Assembly (NCBI GenBank): GCA_033763575.1
Contig: JANRKF010000004.1
Span: 1-40,841 of the forward strand
Direction of reading: 5' to 3'
Length of the DNA: 40,841 nt
Source of the DNA: JANRKF01 sp033763575
Lineage (GTDB): Bacteria > Pseudomonadota > Alphaproteobacteria > Rickettsiales > SXRF01
A program made the position numbers and the translations under genes. This document shows positions 33,775-40,841 of this stretch, piece by piece. The notes under the pieces were generated by a model. The model did no database searches. It was given only the letters and a program-made list of their open reading frames with translations, and had not been told where the DNA came from. Position 1 is the stretch's first letter; each line of letters starts with the position of its first letter.

Positions 33775-34629
33775 ATGGCGCCACGCAAACCGATCTATGA
33801 AGGCAAAGCAAAAAAATTGTTCGAGGGGCCGGAGCCGGGCACGCTGATCCAGCATTTCAAAGACGATGCCACGGCGTTTAACAACCAGAAAAAAGGCACC
33901 ATCAGCGGCAAAGGCGTGATGAACAACCGCATTTCGGAATATCTGATGACGCGGCTCGGCGAAATCGGCATCCCGACCCATTTTATCAGAAGCCTCAATA
34001 TGCGCGAGCAGCTGGTGCGCGCCGTACAGATCGTGCCGCTGGAAGTCATCATCAGGAACGTCGCCGCCGGCAGCTTCTCCAAGCGCTTCGGCATCGCCGA
34101 CGGCAAGGTCATCGGCCATCCGCTGATCGAATATTGCTATAAAAACGACGCGCTCGGCGATCCCTTCGTCACCGAGGAACATATCTTCGCCTTCGGCTGG
34201 GCCACGCCTTCCGAGCTGGATGAAATCCGCATGTATTCCTTCCGCATCAACGATTTCCTCTCTGGCCTGTTCATGGGCGTGGGCATCCGCCTCGTCGATT
34301 TCAAGCTGGAATTTGGCCGCGTCATCGAAGGCGACCGCGAATACCTCGTGCTCGCCGACGAAATCAGCCCCGATAACTGCCGCCTGTGGGACGTCACCAC
34401 CGGCTACCGCCTCGATAAAGACCGCTTCCGCCAGGATTTGGGTGGTGTCGAAAACGCCTACCAGGAAGTGGCCCGCCGCCTTGGCGTGCTGCCGCAATCG
34501 GAGCATGAAACCAGCTATGTGATCGAGGTCAATCCGCGCCTCAAGAAAAGCAAGAAAAAGGCTTCCGGTAAAAAACCTGCAATGAAAAAAACAGTGGCTA
34601 AAAAGGCAGCGAAAGCCAAGAAGAAATAG
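33775..34629 (+). CDS. purC: SAICAR synthetase PurC with a lysine-rich C-terminal tail
   Basis: PurC condenses CAIR with aspartate in purine synthesis. Its motifs are YEGKAKKLFEG, FKDDATAFN, IIRNVAAGSFSKRFG, DFKLEFGR and LADEISPDNCRLWD. I use the ATG at 33,775 (MAPRKPIYEGKAKK); the frame is open upstream across the zeta subunit gene on the other strand, which is chance. The 284 residues exceed the usual length (about 240-255) by a tail from about residue 253, KKSKKKASGKKPAMKK then VAKKAAKAKKK, resembling histone H1-like bacterial tails. Confidence 0.96.
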   Translation: MAPRKPIYEGKAKKLFEGPEPGTLIQHFKDDATAFNNQKKGTISGKGVMNNRISEYLMTRLGEIGIPTHFIRSLNMREQLVRAVQIVPLEVIIRNVAAGSFSKRFGIADGKVIGHPLIEYCYKNDALGDPFVTEEHIFAFGWATPSELDEIRMYSFRINDFLSGLFMGVGIRLVDFKLEFGRVIEGDREYLVLADEISPDNCRLWDVTTGYRLDKDRFRQDLGGVENAYQEVARRLGVLPQSEHETSYVIEVNPRLKKSKKKASGKKPAMKKTVAKKAAKAKKK

Positions 34630-34637
34630 GTGTTTCT

Positions 34638-34880
34638 ATGAAAGCAAAAATCCACATCACCCTGAAAAACGGCGTGCTCGACCCGCAAGGCAAGGCCATC
34701 GCCGGCGCATTGCATAATATGGGGTTTCCTGAGGTGAACGATGTGCGCCAGGGAAAATATATTGAGCTGGTGGTGAATGAAACCGACCGCAAGAAAGCCG
34801 AAGCGCAAGTCGAGAAAATGTGCGCGGGCCTACTCGCCAATACGGTGGTGGAGAATTATAAGTATGAGCTGGTGGACTAA
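34638..34880 (+). CDS. purS: FGAM synthase subunit PurS
   Basis: This 80-residue small subunit bridges PurL and PurQ in the phosphoribosylformylglycinamidine synthase complex. It begins AKIHITLKNGVLDPQGKAIAGALHNMGF and has the typical VRQGKYIEL block. It is 8 nt after purC and shares one base with purQ (TAATG). Confidence 0.96.
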   Translation: MKAKIHITLKNGVLDPQGKAIAGALHNMGFPEVNDVRQGKYIELVVNETDRKKAEAQVEKMCAGLLANTVVENYKYELVD

Positions 34881-35533
34881 TGAAATCCGCCGTCATCACC
34901 TTTCCGGGATCGAATTGTGACCGCGATGGCTTCACCGTGCTGGAATCGCTCGGCCTGAACCCGGTCGCCGTATGGCACCGCGATTCGTCGCTGCCTAAGG
35001 TCGATATGGTCTATATTCCCGGCGGATTCTCCTACGGCGATTATTTGCGCTCCGGCGCCATGGCCGCCCATTCACCGATCATGCGCGAAGTGAAAAAACA
35101 TGCCGACGGCGGCGGCTATGTGCTCGGCGTCTGCAACGGCTTCCAGATACTCACCGAAACCGGCCTGCTGCCGGGCATTCTGCTGCGCAACGCCAAACTC
35201 AAATTCCTCTGCAAAGAGGTGACACTGAAGGTGGAAAACAACCAAACCGCTTTCACCAAAAACTATGCGGCGGGACAAAAAATCAATATCCCGATCGCGC
35301 ATCACGACGGCAATTATTTCGCCGACGACGCCACACTGAAAGCCTTGCAGGATAACGCGCAAATCGCCTTTACCTATGTGGAGAATCCGAACGGCTCACG
35401 CGCTAACATCGCCGGCATTTTCAACGAAAAGAAAAACGTCCTCGGCATGATGCCCCACCCCGAACGCCACGCTGAAACGCTGCTGGGCGGCGTGGATGGC
35501 AAAGGTGTGTTTGAGAGCTTATTGGCGGCCTAA
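34880..35533 (+). CDS. purQ: FGAM synthase glutaminase subunit PurQ
   Basis: PurQ supplies ammonia from glutamine to PurL. The 217-residue protein has PGSNCDRD at the start, GGFSYGDYLRSGAMAA, the nucleophile cysteine in GVCNGFQIL, and the His/Glu pair in MMPHPERH. purL does not follow within the window, although it usually comes next in this class, so the operon is interrupted here by an intergenic structured region and the opposing ftsA. Confidence 0.97.
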   Translation: MKSAVITFPGSNCDRDGFTVLESLGLNPVAVWHRDSSLPKVDMVYIPGGFSYGDYLRSGAMAAHSPIMREVKKHADGGGYVLGVCNGFQILTETGLLPGILLRNAKLKFLCKEVTLKVENNQTAFTKNYAAGQKINIPIAHHDGNYFADDATLKALQDNAQIAFTYVENPNGSRANIAGIFNEKKNVLGMMPHPERHAETLLGGVDGKGVFESLLAA

Positions 35534-35738
35534 CTTTCTGATGCGCCCGTGAAATTCTACTGAATTTCACATGGCGCGCAGTTCACGACTGGCTCATGCC
35601 TGCTGCATTCGCATCACGTTATCTCCGTGCTAGGCGGAGATAACCTTGGGCTTGGGATCATTATGAGAGGCGAGTAGCGCCGAGCCAGCCTTGAGCTAAG
35701 CCTCATGGGGCGCGCAGCAGCGCGCACCGGAGGCAATT
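35534..35738. other. Structured convergent intergenic region between purQ and ftsA
   Basis: Three hairpins can be seen. GTGAAATT-N6-AATTTCAC (35,549-35,570) is flanked by TGCGC/GCGCA outer arms. GTTATCTCCG-N7-CGGAGATAAC (35,618-35,644) is a perfect 10-bp stem. GCGCGC-AGCA-GCGCGC lies at about 35,710-35,725, close to the ftsA 3' end. None is followed by a clear T-run. The region could be a bidirectional terminator, a repeat element or a small RNA. I find no ORF in it. Confidence 0.55.
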
Positions 35739-37010
35739 TTAAAAATTCTCCCGAAACCAGCGCACCAGCTTTTCAAAACCGAAAGTGAACCCGGCGCGGC
35801 GTTTATGGGCGTCGAAGAGCTGTTCTTCGGCGGGTTTTTTCGTGTTGTATTCCAGCATGCCGATGGCGGTGGCGAAGGCCGGGCCGGAGACCGCCTCGGC
35901 AAGGCCGGGCAACGGGCGCGGGCGGCCAAGGCGCGCCTGCTTGCCGAGAATGTTCGACGCCATTTCGCGCACGCCTAAAAGCTGGCTCGCCCCGCCGGTG
36001 AGCACCACGCGCTTACCGGCCATATTCGCAACGCCCGACATTTCCATTTTGCTGCGGATGATCTCAAAAATTTCTTCGACACGCGGGCGGATGACGCCGA
36101 CCAGCATCGAGCGCGGCACGGTGTTGGAATCATCGGCGTCCTCTTCGCCAAGCAGCGGCACATCGACCATCACCTGATCGTCGCTGGCAGTCGCAATCGC
36201 GCTGCCATGAAGCGTTTTCAGGCGCTCGGCGTGATGCAGCGAAGTGGACAACCCACGGGCGATATCGCTCGTGACATGCGTGCCGCCGATGCCGACCGAG
36301 TCGGTGAAAATATTTTTGCCGCCGGCGAACACCGAAAAACTGGTGACGCCGCCGCCCATGTCGATGAGCGTGACGCCGAGCTGTTTCTCATCCTCATCCA
36401 GCACCGAAAGCGCCGAGGCATAAGGGCTTGCGATATATTCTTCAACATTCAGATGACAGCGCCCGACGCAGTGCGCGAGGTTTTTGGTGATCGACGGTTG
36501 CGCGGTGATGATGTGCAGATCGGCACCAAGTTTCTTGCCGAACATTTTGCGCGGGTCGGAAATGCCGCGCGCGCCATCGAGATAATAGGAAACGGGAATG
36601 CAGTGGATGACCTCGTGCTCGGCATGCTGGATGCTGGCGCTCCCCTGCTCGATGATGTCCATGATGTCGCGGTCGGAAACTTCTTCGCCGAGCATCGCCA
36701 TTTCCACCGTCACGCTGCGCGAGGTGAGGTTGCCGCCCGACAGGCTCACCAGCACATGGTCGACGGTCTCGCCCGCCATCTGCTCGGCGGCATGCACGGC
36801 GGCGACGATCGACGCCTCGGCCTCGGAAAAATCGGTGATGACGCCGCTCTTGATGCCCTTGGAAAGCTGGTGGCCGATGCCGGTGACGCGGATTTCACCC
36901 GCCGAATCGATCTCGGAAATAAAACAGGCGATCTTGCTGGTGCCGATATCCAAAACGGCGACACTGCCAGCGCCGGTCTTGCGGAGGATTTTTTTCTTAG
37001 TCTTATTCAT
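35739..37010 (-). CDS. ftsA: Cell division protein FtsA
   Basis: FtsA is an actin-like ATPase that tethers FtsZ to the membrane. The 423-residue protein has VAVLDIGTSKIACFI (phosphate 1), LIDMGGGVTSFSVF (phosphate 2), VVLTGGASQLLG (adenosine motif), and a C-terminal amphipathic helix FGFEKLVRWFRENF. I use the ATG at 37,010 (MNKTKKKILRKTGAGS), with no clear ribosome site. Normally ftsA is coupled to ftsQ; here an ORF6N gene and 89 nt separate them, and the ORF6N gene's first codons resemble those of ftsA. ftsZ is not downstream on this strand within the window. Confidence 0.97.
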   Translation of the reverse strand: MNKTKKKILRKTGAGSVAVLDIGTSKIACFISEIDSAGEIRVTGIGHQLSKGIKSGVITDFSEAEASIVAAVHAAEQMAGETVDHVLVSLSGGNLTSRSVTVEMAMLGEEVSDRDIMDIIEQGSASIQHAEHEVIHCIPVSYYLDGARGISDPRKMFGKKLGADLHIITAQPSITKNLAHCVGRCHLNVEEYIASPYASALSVLDEDEKQLGVTLIDMGGGVTSFSVFAGGKNIFTDSVGIGGTHVTSDIARGLSTSLHHAERLKTLHGSAIATASDDQVMVDVPLLGEEDADDSNTVPRSMLVGVIRPRVEEIFEIIRSKMEMSGVANMAGKRVVLTGGASQLLGVREMASNILGKQARLGRPRPLPGLAEAVSGPAFATAIGMLEYNTKKPAEEQLFDAHKRRAGFTFGFEKLVRWFRENF

Positions 37011-37099
37011 AATCAACCATTATTTATCTTCATTATCCCGCAGAAAACCTATTTTACGCTTCTTCGACGTTTCAACGGGGCGCATTACGATATCATCGA

Positions 37100-37609
37100 T
37101 CAACATAAAAATCGCCTTAATTGCTGATCATGATCTTTGAACTGATGTTTGAGCAAGTCAATATCGCGCTTAATAATCGCCTGCGAATTTACAAGCTTGC
37201 GCATCTTCACAAACGCCCGCATGATTTCAATATTGACCGCCACCGCCCGCTCGCTGCGAAGCACACTCGAAAGCATGGCAATGCCCTGCTCGGTAAAGGC
37301 GTAGGGGAGGTATTTAATGTTATGACCACGCCCCTTGTTCAAGGTCACAAATTGTGACCTTGAAGCTAAGGCTTCTGCATCATTTAACTGAAACATAAAG
37401 TCTTCGGGAAAACGGGCAACATTTCGTTGCACCGCTTGATTAAGCACTTTTGTCTCCACCTGATAAAGCGCCGCCAGATCGGCATCAAGCATCACACGGT
37501 GGCCGCGCACCACATACACTGCTTGCTCAATATGCTGCTCCACTTCGCGTAGCGCCATCCCCTTGCCCGCCTTAGTTTTACGGAGGGTTTTTTTCTCAGG
37601 CTTACTCAT
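37100..37609 (-). CDS. ORF6N domain protein inserted in the division cluster
   Basis: This 169-residue protein has the ORF6N domain at about residues 25-110 (VVRGHRVMLDADLAALYQVETKVLNQAVQRNVARFPEDFMFQL, then KYLPYAFTEQGIAMLSSVL), a phage/KilA-N-associated putative DNA-binding module. A helical C-terminus follows (NIEIMRAFVKMRKLV). It is not a cell-division gene. Its ATG overlaps the ftsQ TGA (ATGA), the place where ftsA would be expected to begin. Its first codons (MSKPEKKTLRKTKAG) resemble the FtsA leader (MNKTKKKILRKTGAG), with 29 of 36 leading bases identical. Confidence 0.9.
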   Translation of the reverse strand: MSKPEKKTLRKTKAGKGMALREVEQHIEQAVYVVRGHRVMLDADLAALYQVETKVLNQAVQRNVARFPEDFMFQLNDAEALASRSQFVTLNKGRGHNIKYLPYAFTEQGIAMLSSVLRSERAVAVNIEIMRAFVKMRKLVNSQAIIKRDIDLLKHQFKDHDQQLRRFLC

Positions 37610-38475
37610 GTTTCTTTTGTACCTATCACCGCTGGTTTTGTAAGTTCGGGCGAGAGCTTGATAAAGACCCTGTCGGGCACGCGTAAGTCAATCACTTTAA
37701 TGTCACGCGCCAGTATCTGCTCGGCCTTGTCCATCTCCATCAGCCTGGCCAGCGCGCCCGCCGCACCCTCTTCCGGCAGTTTCACCTCAATATCGTTCTG
37801 CAGGCGGATGTTCCAGCGGCGATCACCCACACGAATAGCCGAGGCAAAGCGACTGGCCAGCTCCGGCGAGGCCGCCATGATCTGCATCAACTCCCCGATA
37901 TGCGACGGCGCGCCATCACCCACGATCAGCGGCAGCTTGCGATACGGCTCGATATCAATGCCCTGCATGACCACGCCCTTATCATCCACCAGCGAAAGCT
38001 CGCCCTGATTCTGCCAGAGCGCCACCGGCTCACGCTCAACAATGCGGATATAGAGCGCATCGGGCAGCGTACGGTCCACCGCCGCTTCGCGGATGCTGTG
38101 CACGGATTGCAGCCGCTCCCGCATATCCTCCAGCGAGAGCTGCAAAATCGGATCATTCTTATGCACGCCGAGCGCCTGCTGGATATCAGCCATCGGCGTG
38201 CGGCTGCGACCCTCGACATGCAGCGAATGCACGGCAAAACCGGCCTGGGCGGTGGCCGCGAATAATTTATTTTCCACGGCGGTCATCGTGCGTGAAAATG
38301 CGCCGGAATACCAGGAAAGCCCGCCACCACCCACCACCAGCACACCCAGCAGCGCCCCGCCGATAAAATGGCATTTGCGGCGAATCCCCTCGCGGCGTTT
38401 CTTTGCCGCCTTCTCGCGCATGATCTGCTGCGACTGGCGCTGACGCGGCGATACCGTATTTTGCTTGCGAGCCAT
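37606..38475 (-). CDS. ftsQ: Cell division protein FtsQ
   Basis: FtsQ is a bitopic divisome protein. The 289-residue product has a basic cytoplasmic head, one transmembrane span (about residues 37-56, FIGGALLGVLVVGGGGLSWY), a POTRA domain (about 80-150: HSLHVEGRSRTPMADIQQALG through ALYIRIVEREPVALWQ) and the beta domain with DDKGVVM and RVGDRRWNIRLQND. The ATG at 38,475 shares one base with the ddl stop (TGATG). Confidence 0.94.
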   Translation of the reverse strand: MARKQNTVSPRQRQSQQIMREKAAKKRREGIRRKCHFIGGALLGVLVVGGGGLSWYSGAFSRTMTAVENKLFAATAQAGFAVHSLHVEGRSRTPMADIQQALGVHKNDPILQLSLEDMRERLQSVHSIREAAVDRTLPDALYIRIVEREPVALWQNQGELSLVDDKGVVMQGIDIEPYRKLPLIVGDGAPSHIGELMQIMAASPELASRFASAIRVGDRRWNIRLQNDIEVKLPEEGAAGALARLMEMDKAEQILARDIKVIDLRVPDRVFIKLSPELTKPAVIGTKET

Positions 38476-39416
38476 CAATGTCCCAATGTTGCACCTTCAA
38501 CCAGCTTCTGCACCAGCGCATTAAAGCTGATCCCCGCATGCGCGGCAAGCTCAGGTGAAAGTGATAATGCTGTCATCCCTGGCTGTGTGTTTACCTCTAA
38601 AAGGTAAAATTTCCCTTTATGCGGCACCGTATCGTCATATCTAAAATCGGCCCGCGAGAGGCCGCGGCAGCCGAGCGCACGGTGGGCGACGAGCGCCATC
38701 TGCATCACCTCCTGATATTGCTCGGAAGGCAGCGGCGCCGGGCAGAGATGCTCGGTTTTCCCAGAGGTATATTTGTTTTCATAGTCGTAAAAACCGCTAT
38801 GGGGGCGAAGTTCGGTGACGCCGAGGGGCACATCGTCCAGCACCGCCACCGTCACTTCGCGGCCAGGAATATATTGCTCGACGAGAAATAGTCGTGAGTC
38901 GTGAGTCGTGAGTCGTGAATCGCTATCGAGGATAACCGACAAAGGCCGGTTATCTTCCGCCGTCACGATATAAACGCCGACGCTGGAGCCCTCGCTCGCA
39001 GGCTTCACCACGAACGGGCGCGGCATCGGATCGCCGCCTTTCAAAAGCTCGCCCATGGTGAGGGTAAGCCCGTGCGGGCAGAGAAGCCCCGCCGCCTCGA
39101 AAATACGCTTGGCCAGCGGCTTATCCATCGCCACCGCCGAGGCCAGCACGCCGGAATGAGTGTAGGGAATTTTCATGATCTCCAGCAAGCCCTGAATACA
39201 GCCATCCTCGCCATAATTGCCGTGCAGCGCGTTGAATACCACATCGGGTTTGATTTCGGCCAGTTTTTGGGCGATATCCGGCTGCACATCGATCTCCGTC
39301 ACCTTATACCCACACTCCCGCAGCGCCTTCGCGCAGGCCGCGCCACTCGCCAGCGAAACCTCCCGCTCCGCGCTCCAGCCGCCCTTGAGGACTGCGATAT
39401 GAGAATGGCGATTCAT
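38475..39416 (-). CDS. ddl: D-alanine--D-alanine ligase
   Basis: This ATP-grasp enzyme makes D-Ala-D-Ala for peptidoglycan. The 313-residue product has HIAVLKGGWSAEREVSLASG, NALHGNYGEDGCIQG, PFVVKPASEGSSVGV, VEQYIPGREVTVAVL, and the metal-binding FYLLEVNTQPGMT. Residues about 165-178 (LDSDSRLTTHDSRLF) are encoded by a 7-bp tandem repeat and look like a small in-frame expansion in a surface loop. It starts at the ATG at 39,416, sharing one base with the upstream orphan's stop. Confidence 0.96.
   Translation of the reverse strand: MNRHSHIAVLKGGWSAEREVSLASGAACAKALRECGYKVTEIDVQPDIAQKLAEIKPDVVFNALHGNYGEDGCIQGLLEIMKIPYTHSGVLASAVAMDKPLAKRIFEAAGLLCPHGLTLTMGELLKGGDPMPRPFVVKPASEGSSVGVYIVTAEDNRPLSVILDSDSRLTTHDSRLFLVEQYIPGREVTVAVLDDVPLGVTELRPHSGFYDYENKYTSGKTEHLCPAPLPSEQYQEVMQMALVAHRALGCRGLSRADFRYDDTVPHKGKFYLLEVNTQPGMTALSLSPELAAHAGISFNALVQKLVEGATLGH
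38891..38918. repeat. 7-bp tandem repeat inside ddl
   Basis: Four perfect copies of GTCGTGA on the plus strand, followed by a degenerate fifth. On the coding strand the register reads GATTCAC then three GACTCAC units. The unit belongs to the same GACYCAY-like family as the repeat in murB. Confidence 0.85.
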
Positions 39417-39928
39417 CAACGCTCTCTTTCGTTTTGTAAAAATTCTGCAATTGCCTGCTGAACATTTTTATGTATGACGACCCCTATGGTAACATTACTT
39501 TCATCGGGCGAATTGCCCTCGAGGGGAGCGCATATCTGAACCGAGAATAGTGAAATCCTTGGGTCATCCGCTGCTAAGGATTCATCCGTGTTTTCAGACG
39601 CATCTGTTATTTTCTTACACGTAGAATGATATGCGTCGGAAAAGGCCTTGAGGTAGGTTTGAGCATCGACAACAGGTGCGGCTATACGCATAAAAACAAA
39701 TTGATTGAGATTGTTGCGATAAAACTTAGCTCCTAGCCCATGGTCGCTTATTAATGTTCTGAGCCTGCGCTGCAAGTCATACATCATATTATTTTGCTGT
39801 CCATCACCACCGGCATTAAGCGTAGACCAGCCGCCACCTTTATCGCCCGATGCCTGTGGCAATTTGAAATAGGTCTTGGCCAGCTTGATTAGGCGCTCAT
39901 ATGAGATATTGTCGCTGTGTTCTGCCAT
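39416..39928 (-). CDS. Orphan gene between murB and ddl
   Basis: I do not recognise this 170-residue protein. It has no signal peptide or transmembrane span. Visible features are a helical MYDLQRRLRTLISDHGLGAKF, a strand NQFVFMRIAAPVVDAQTYLKAF, and an acidic middle (DASENTDESLAADDP). It is AT-richer than murB and ddl, has AAGGA upstream of its ATG, and joins ddl by a TGATG overlap. murB and ddl are normally adjacent in this class, so it is an insertion in the cell-wall cluster. Confidence 0.65.
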   Translation of the reverse strand: MAEHSDNISYERLIKLAKTYFKLPQASGDKGGGWSTLNAGGDGQQNNMMYDLQRRLRTLISDHGLGAKFYRNNLNQFVFMRIAAPVVDAQTYLKAFSDAYHSTCKKITDASENTDESLAADDPRISLFSVQICAPLEGNSPDESNVTIGVVIHKNVQQAIAEFLQNERER

Positions 39929-39935
39929 AATATCC

Positions 39936-40841
39936 TTATATTTTTTCTTTCGGAAAGAATTTAATTTCCCATTCCAGCGTGATGCCGGTTTTTTCCCGCA
40001 CCAACTCTATCACCTTATTCCCCAGGTTTTCAAGATCGGAGGCGGTGGCATTGCCGGTATTGATGAGGAAGTTGCAATGTTTTTCCGACACCTGCGCGCC
40101 GCCGAGCGTCATTCCCCGGCAACCGGCCTTGTCGATCAGCTCCCACGCCTTGTGGCCTTCCGGGTTTTTGAAGGTGCTGCCACCGGTGCGGCTGCGGATG
40201 GGCTGGGTGTCTTCACGCATGCGGCTGATTTCCTGAATACGCCCTGCAATCTCGATGCGCTCGCCCGGCGTGGCCGCCAGCAACGCCTGCGTGACGATCG
40301 CGCCTTCGGGCAGTGCGCTTTTGCGATAAGAAAATCCGCATTCTTCGTTCGTCAAAATTTTCACCTCGCCACTACGCAGCACCACCTCGCATTCGATGAG
40401 CACGTCCTTGATTTCGCGGCCATAAGCGCCTGCGTTCATCCGCACCGCGCCGCCGATGGTGCCCGGAATGCCGGAGAGGAATTCCAGCCCGGCAAAACCA
40501 TGATCGCAGGCAAAGAGCGCCACGTTGAGGTCGAGCATGGCCGCACCTGTTGCAATAGCCACGGGTCTTTGGTCTTTGGTCTTTGGTTTATTTTCGCTTT
40601 TTTCGACCAAAGACTCATGACCCATGACCAAAGACGCACTTACAAACGCCCGCCCCAACTTCACCACCACGCCCTCGATGCCGCCATCACGCACAATCAC
40701 GTTGCTGCCCACGCCCAGCACCGTCACCGGGATTTCCGGCGGCAAGACTTTCATAAAATCGGCGAGATCCTGCGTATTTTCCGGCTTGAACAGCCACTCG
40801 GCAGGCCCGCCCACACGAAACCAGTTGGTTTTGGAAAGGTC
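39936..40841 (-). CDS. murB: UDP-N-acetylenolpyruvoylglucosamine reductase MurB, N-terminus outside window
   Basis: MurB makes UDP-MurNAc using FAD and NADPH. The frame is open to the window edge, where it reads DLSKTNWFRVGGPAEWLF, the conserved N-terminal block, so only a short part is missing. The FAD motif SGIPGTIGGAVRMNAGAYG, the GSTFKNP serine, the SEKHCNFLIN block and the C-terminal Glu are present. A segment of about 20 residues after RAFVSAS (LVMGHESLVEKSENKPKTKD) is encoded by a 7-bp-period repeat and has no counterpart in typical MurB. Confidence 0.95.
   Translation of the reverse strand, partial: DLSKTNWFRVGGPAEWLFKPENTQDLADFMKVLPPEIPVTVLGVGSNVIVRDGGIEGVVVKLGRAFVSASLVMGHESLVEKSENKPKTKDQRPVAIATGAAMLDLNVALFACDHGFAGLEFLSGIPGTIGGAVRMNAGAYGREIKDVLIECEVVLRSGEVKILTNEECGFSYRKSALPEGAIVTQALLAATPGERIEIAGRIQEISRMREDTQPIRSRTGGSTFKNPEGHKAWELIDKAGCRGMTLGGAQVSEKHCNFLINTGNATASDLENLGNKVIELVREKTGITLEWEIKFFPKEKI
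40565..40635. repeat. Inverted arrays of 7-bp repeats inside murB
   Basis: On the plus strand, three GTCTTTG units (40,565-40,585), an AT-rich gap, then heptads GACCAAA, GACTCAT, GACCCAT, GACCAAA (40,605-40,632). The two arrays are inverted, so GGTCTTTGGTC can pair with GACCAAAGAC to form a hairpin. The whole is in frame in murB. Confidence 0.8.

Overview
The window is bacterial chromosome, almost certainly from an alphaproteobacterium. The strongest marker is the DUF1476 protein (zeta subunit, the F1-ATPase inhibitor restricted to Alphaproteobacteria) divergent from purC-purS-purQ. Others are hisZ joined to purA, the murB-ddl-ftsQ-ftsA division/cell-wall order, and bactofilin, PhoU and an RND pump with a class-typical sequence. 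Core genes look mid-50s %GC. Several accessory stretches are clearly AT-richer. I cannot place the genus from sequence alone.

Layout. (1) 1-7,460, all minus strand: a small ORF, a DUF985 cupin, msrB, a DipZ-like thioredoxin, a RodZ-like HTH protein, ispG, a DUF4258/DUF2283 toxin-antitoxin-like pair, hisS, prfA and prmC, mostly joined by stop/start overlaps. (2) 7,603-18,306, mostly plus: lplT-aas (lysophospholipid import and re-acylation), an opposing SGNH hydrolase, a permease-domain-like protein, mutY, a geranylgeranyl-reductase-like flavoprotein, a bactofilin, a Tat-signal protein of unknown function, and thiC. (3) 18,300-21,912, accessory: brnT-brnA lying between two copies of the thiC 3' end, an AT-rich DUF2971 gene, a DUF2061 membrane protein, an Ntn-type amidase, and a DUF433/DUF5615 pair. 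(4) 21,939-24,833: folE, apaG, a conserved hypothetical, tRNA-Ser(CGA), phoU and a SemiSWEET. (5) 24,823-29,662, minus: an RND efflux pair with parDE wedged between adaptor and pump. (6) 29,737-35,533, plus: hisZ-purA, an orphan gene, then (across the opposing zeta subunit gene) purC-purS-purQ. (7) 35,739-40,841, minus: a dcw segment murB-(orphan)-ddl-ftsQ-(ORF6N)-ftsA.

The main theme of interest is invasion of core genes and operons by small elements that leave reading frames and translational coupling intact. thiC carries two palindromic repeats in frame. The export signal of the DipZ-like thioredoxin is encoded inside an inverted pair of the same repeat family. murB and ddl carry related 7-bp-period repeats in frame. 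Four toxin-antitoxin-like pairs lie in or beside housekeeping operons, two of them using ATGA overlaps. brnTA is bounded by a duplicated thiC 3' end whose two copies differ only at synonymous positions. An ORF6N gene between ftsQ and ftsA carries what looks like a copy of the ftsA 5' leader. hisS is compositionally mosaic: a GC-rich start and an AT-rich remainder. Catalytic-residue oddities include a MutY with Glu at the usual catalytic Asp. I did not find a CRISPR array, a transposase, or an obviously new multi-gene defence system.
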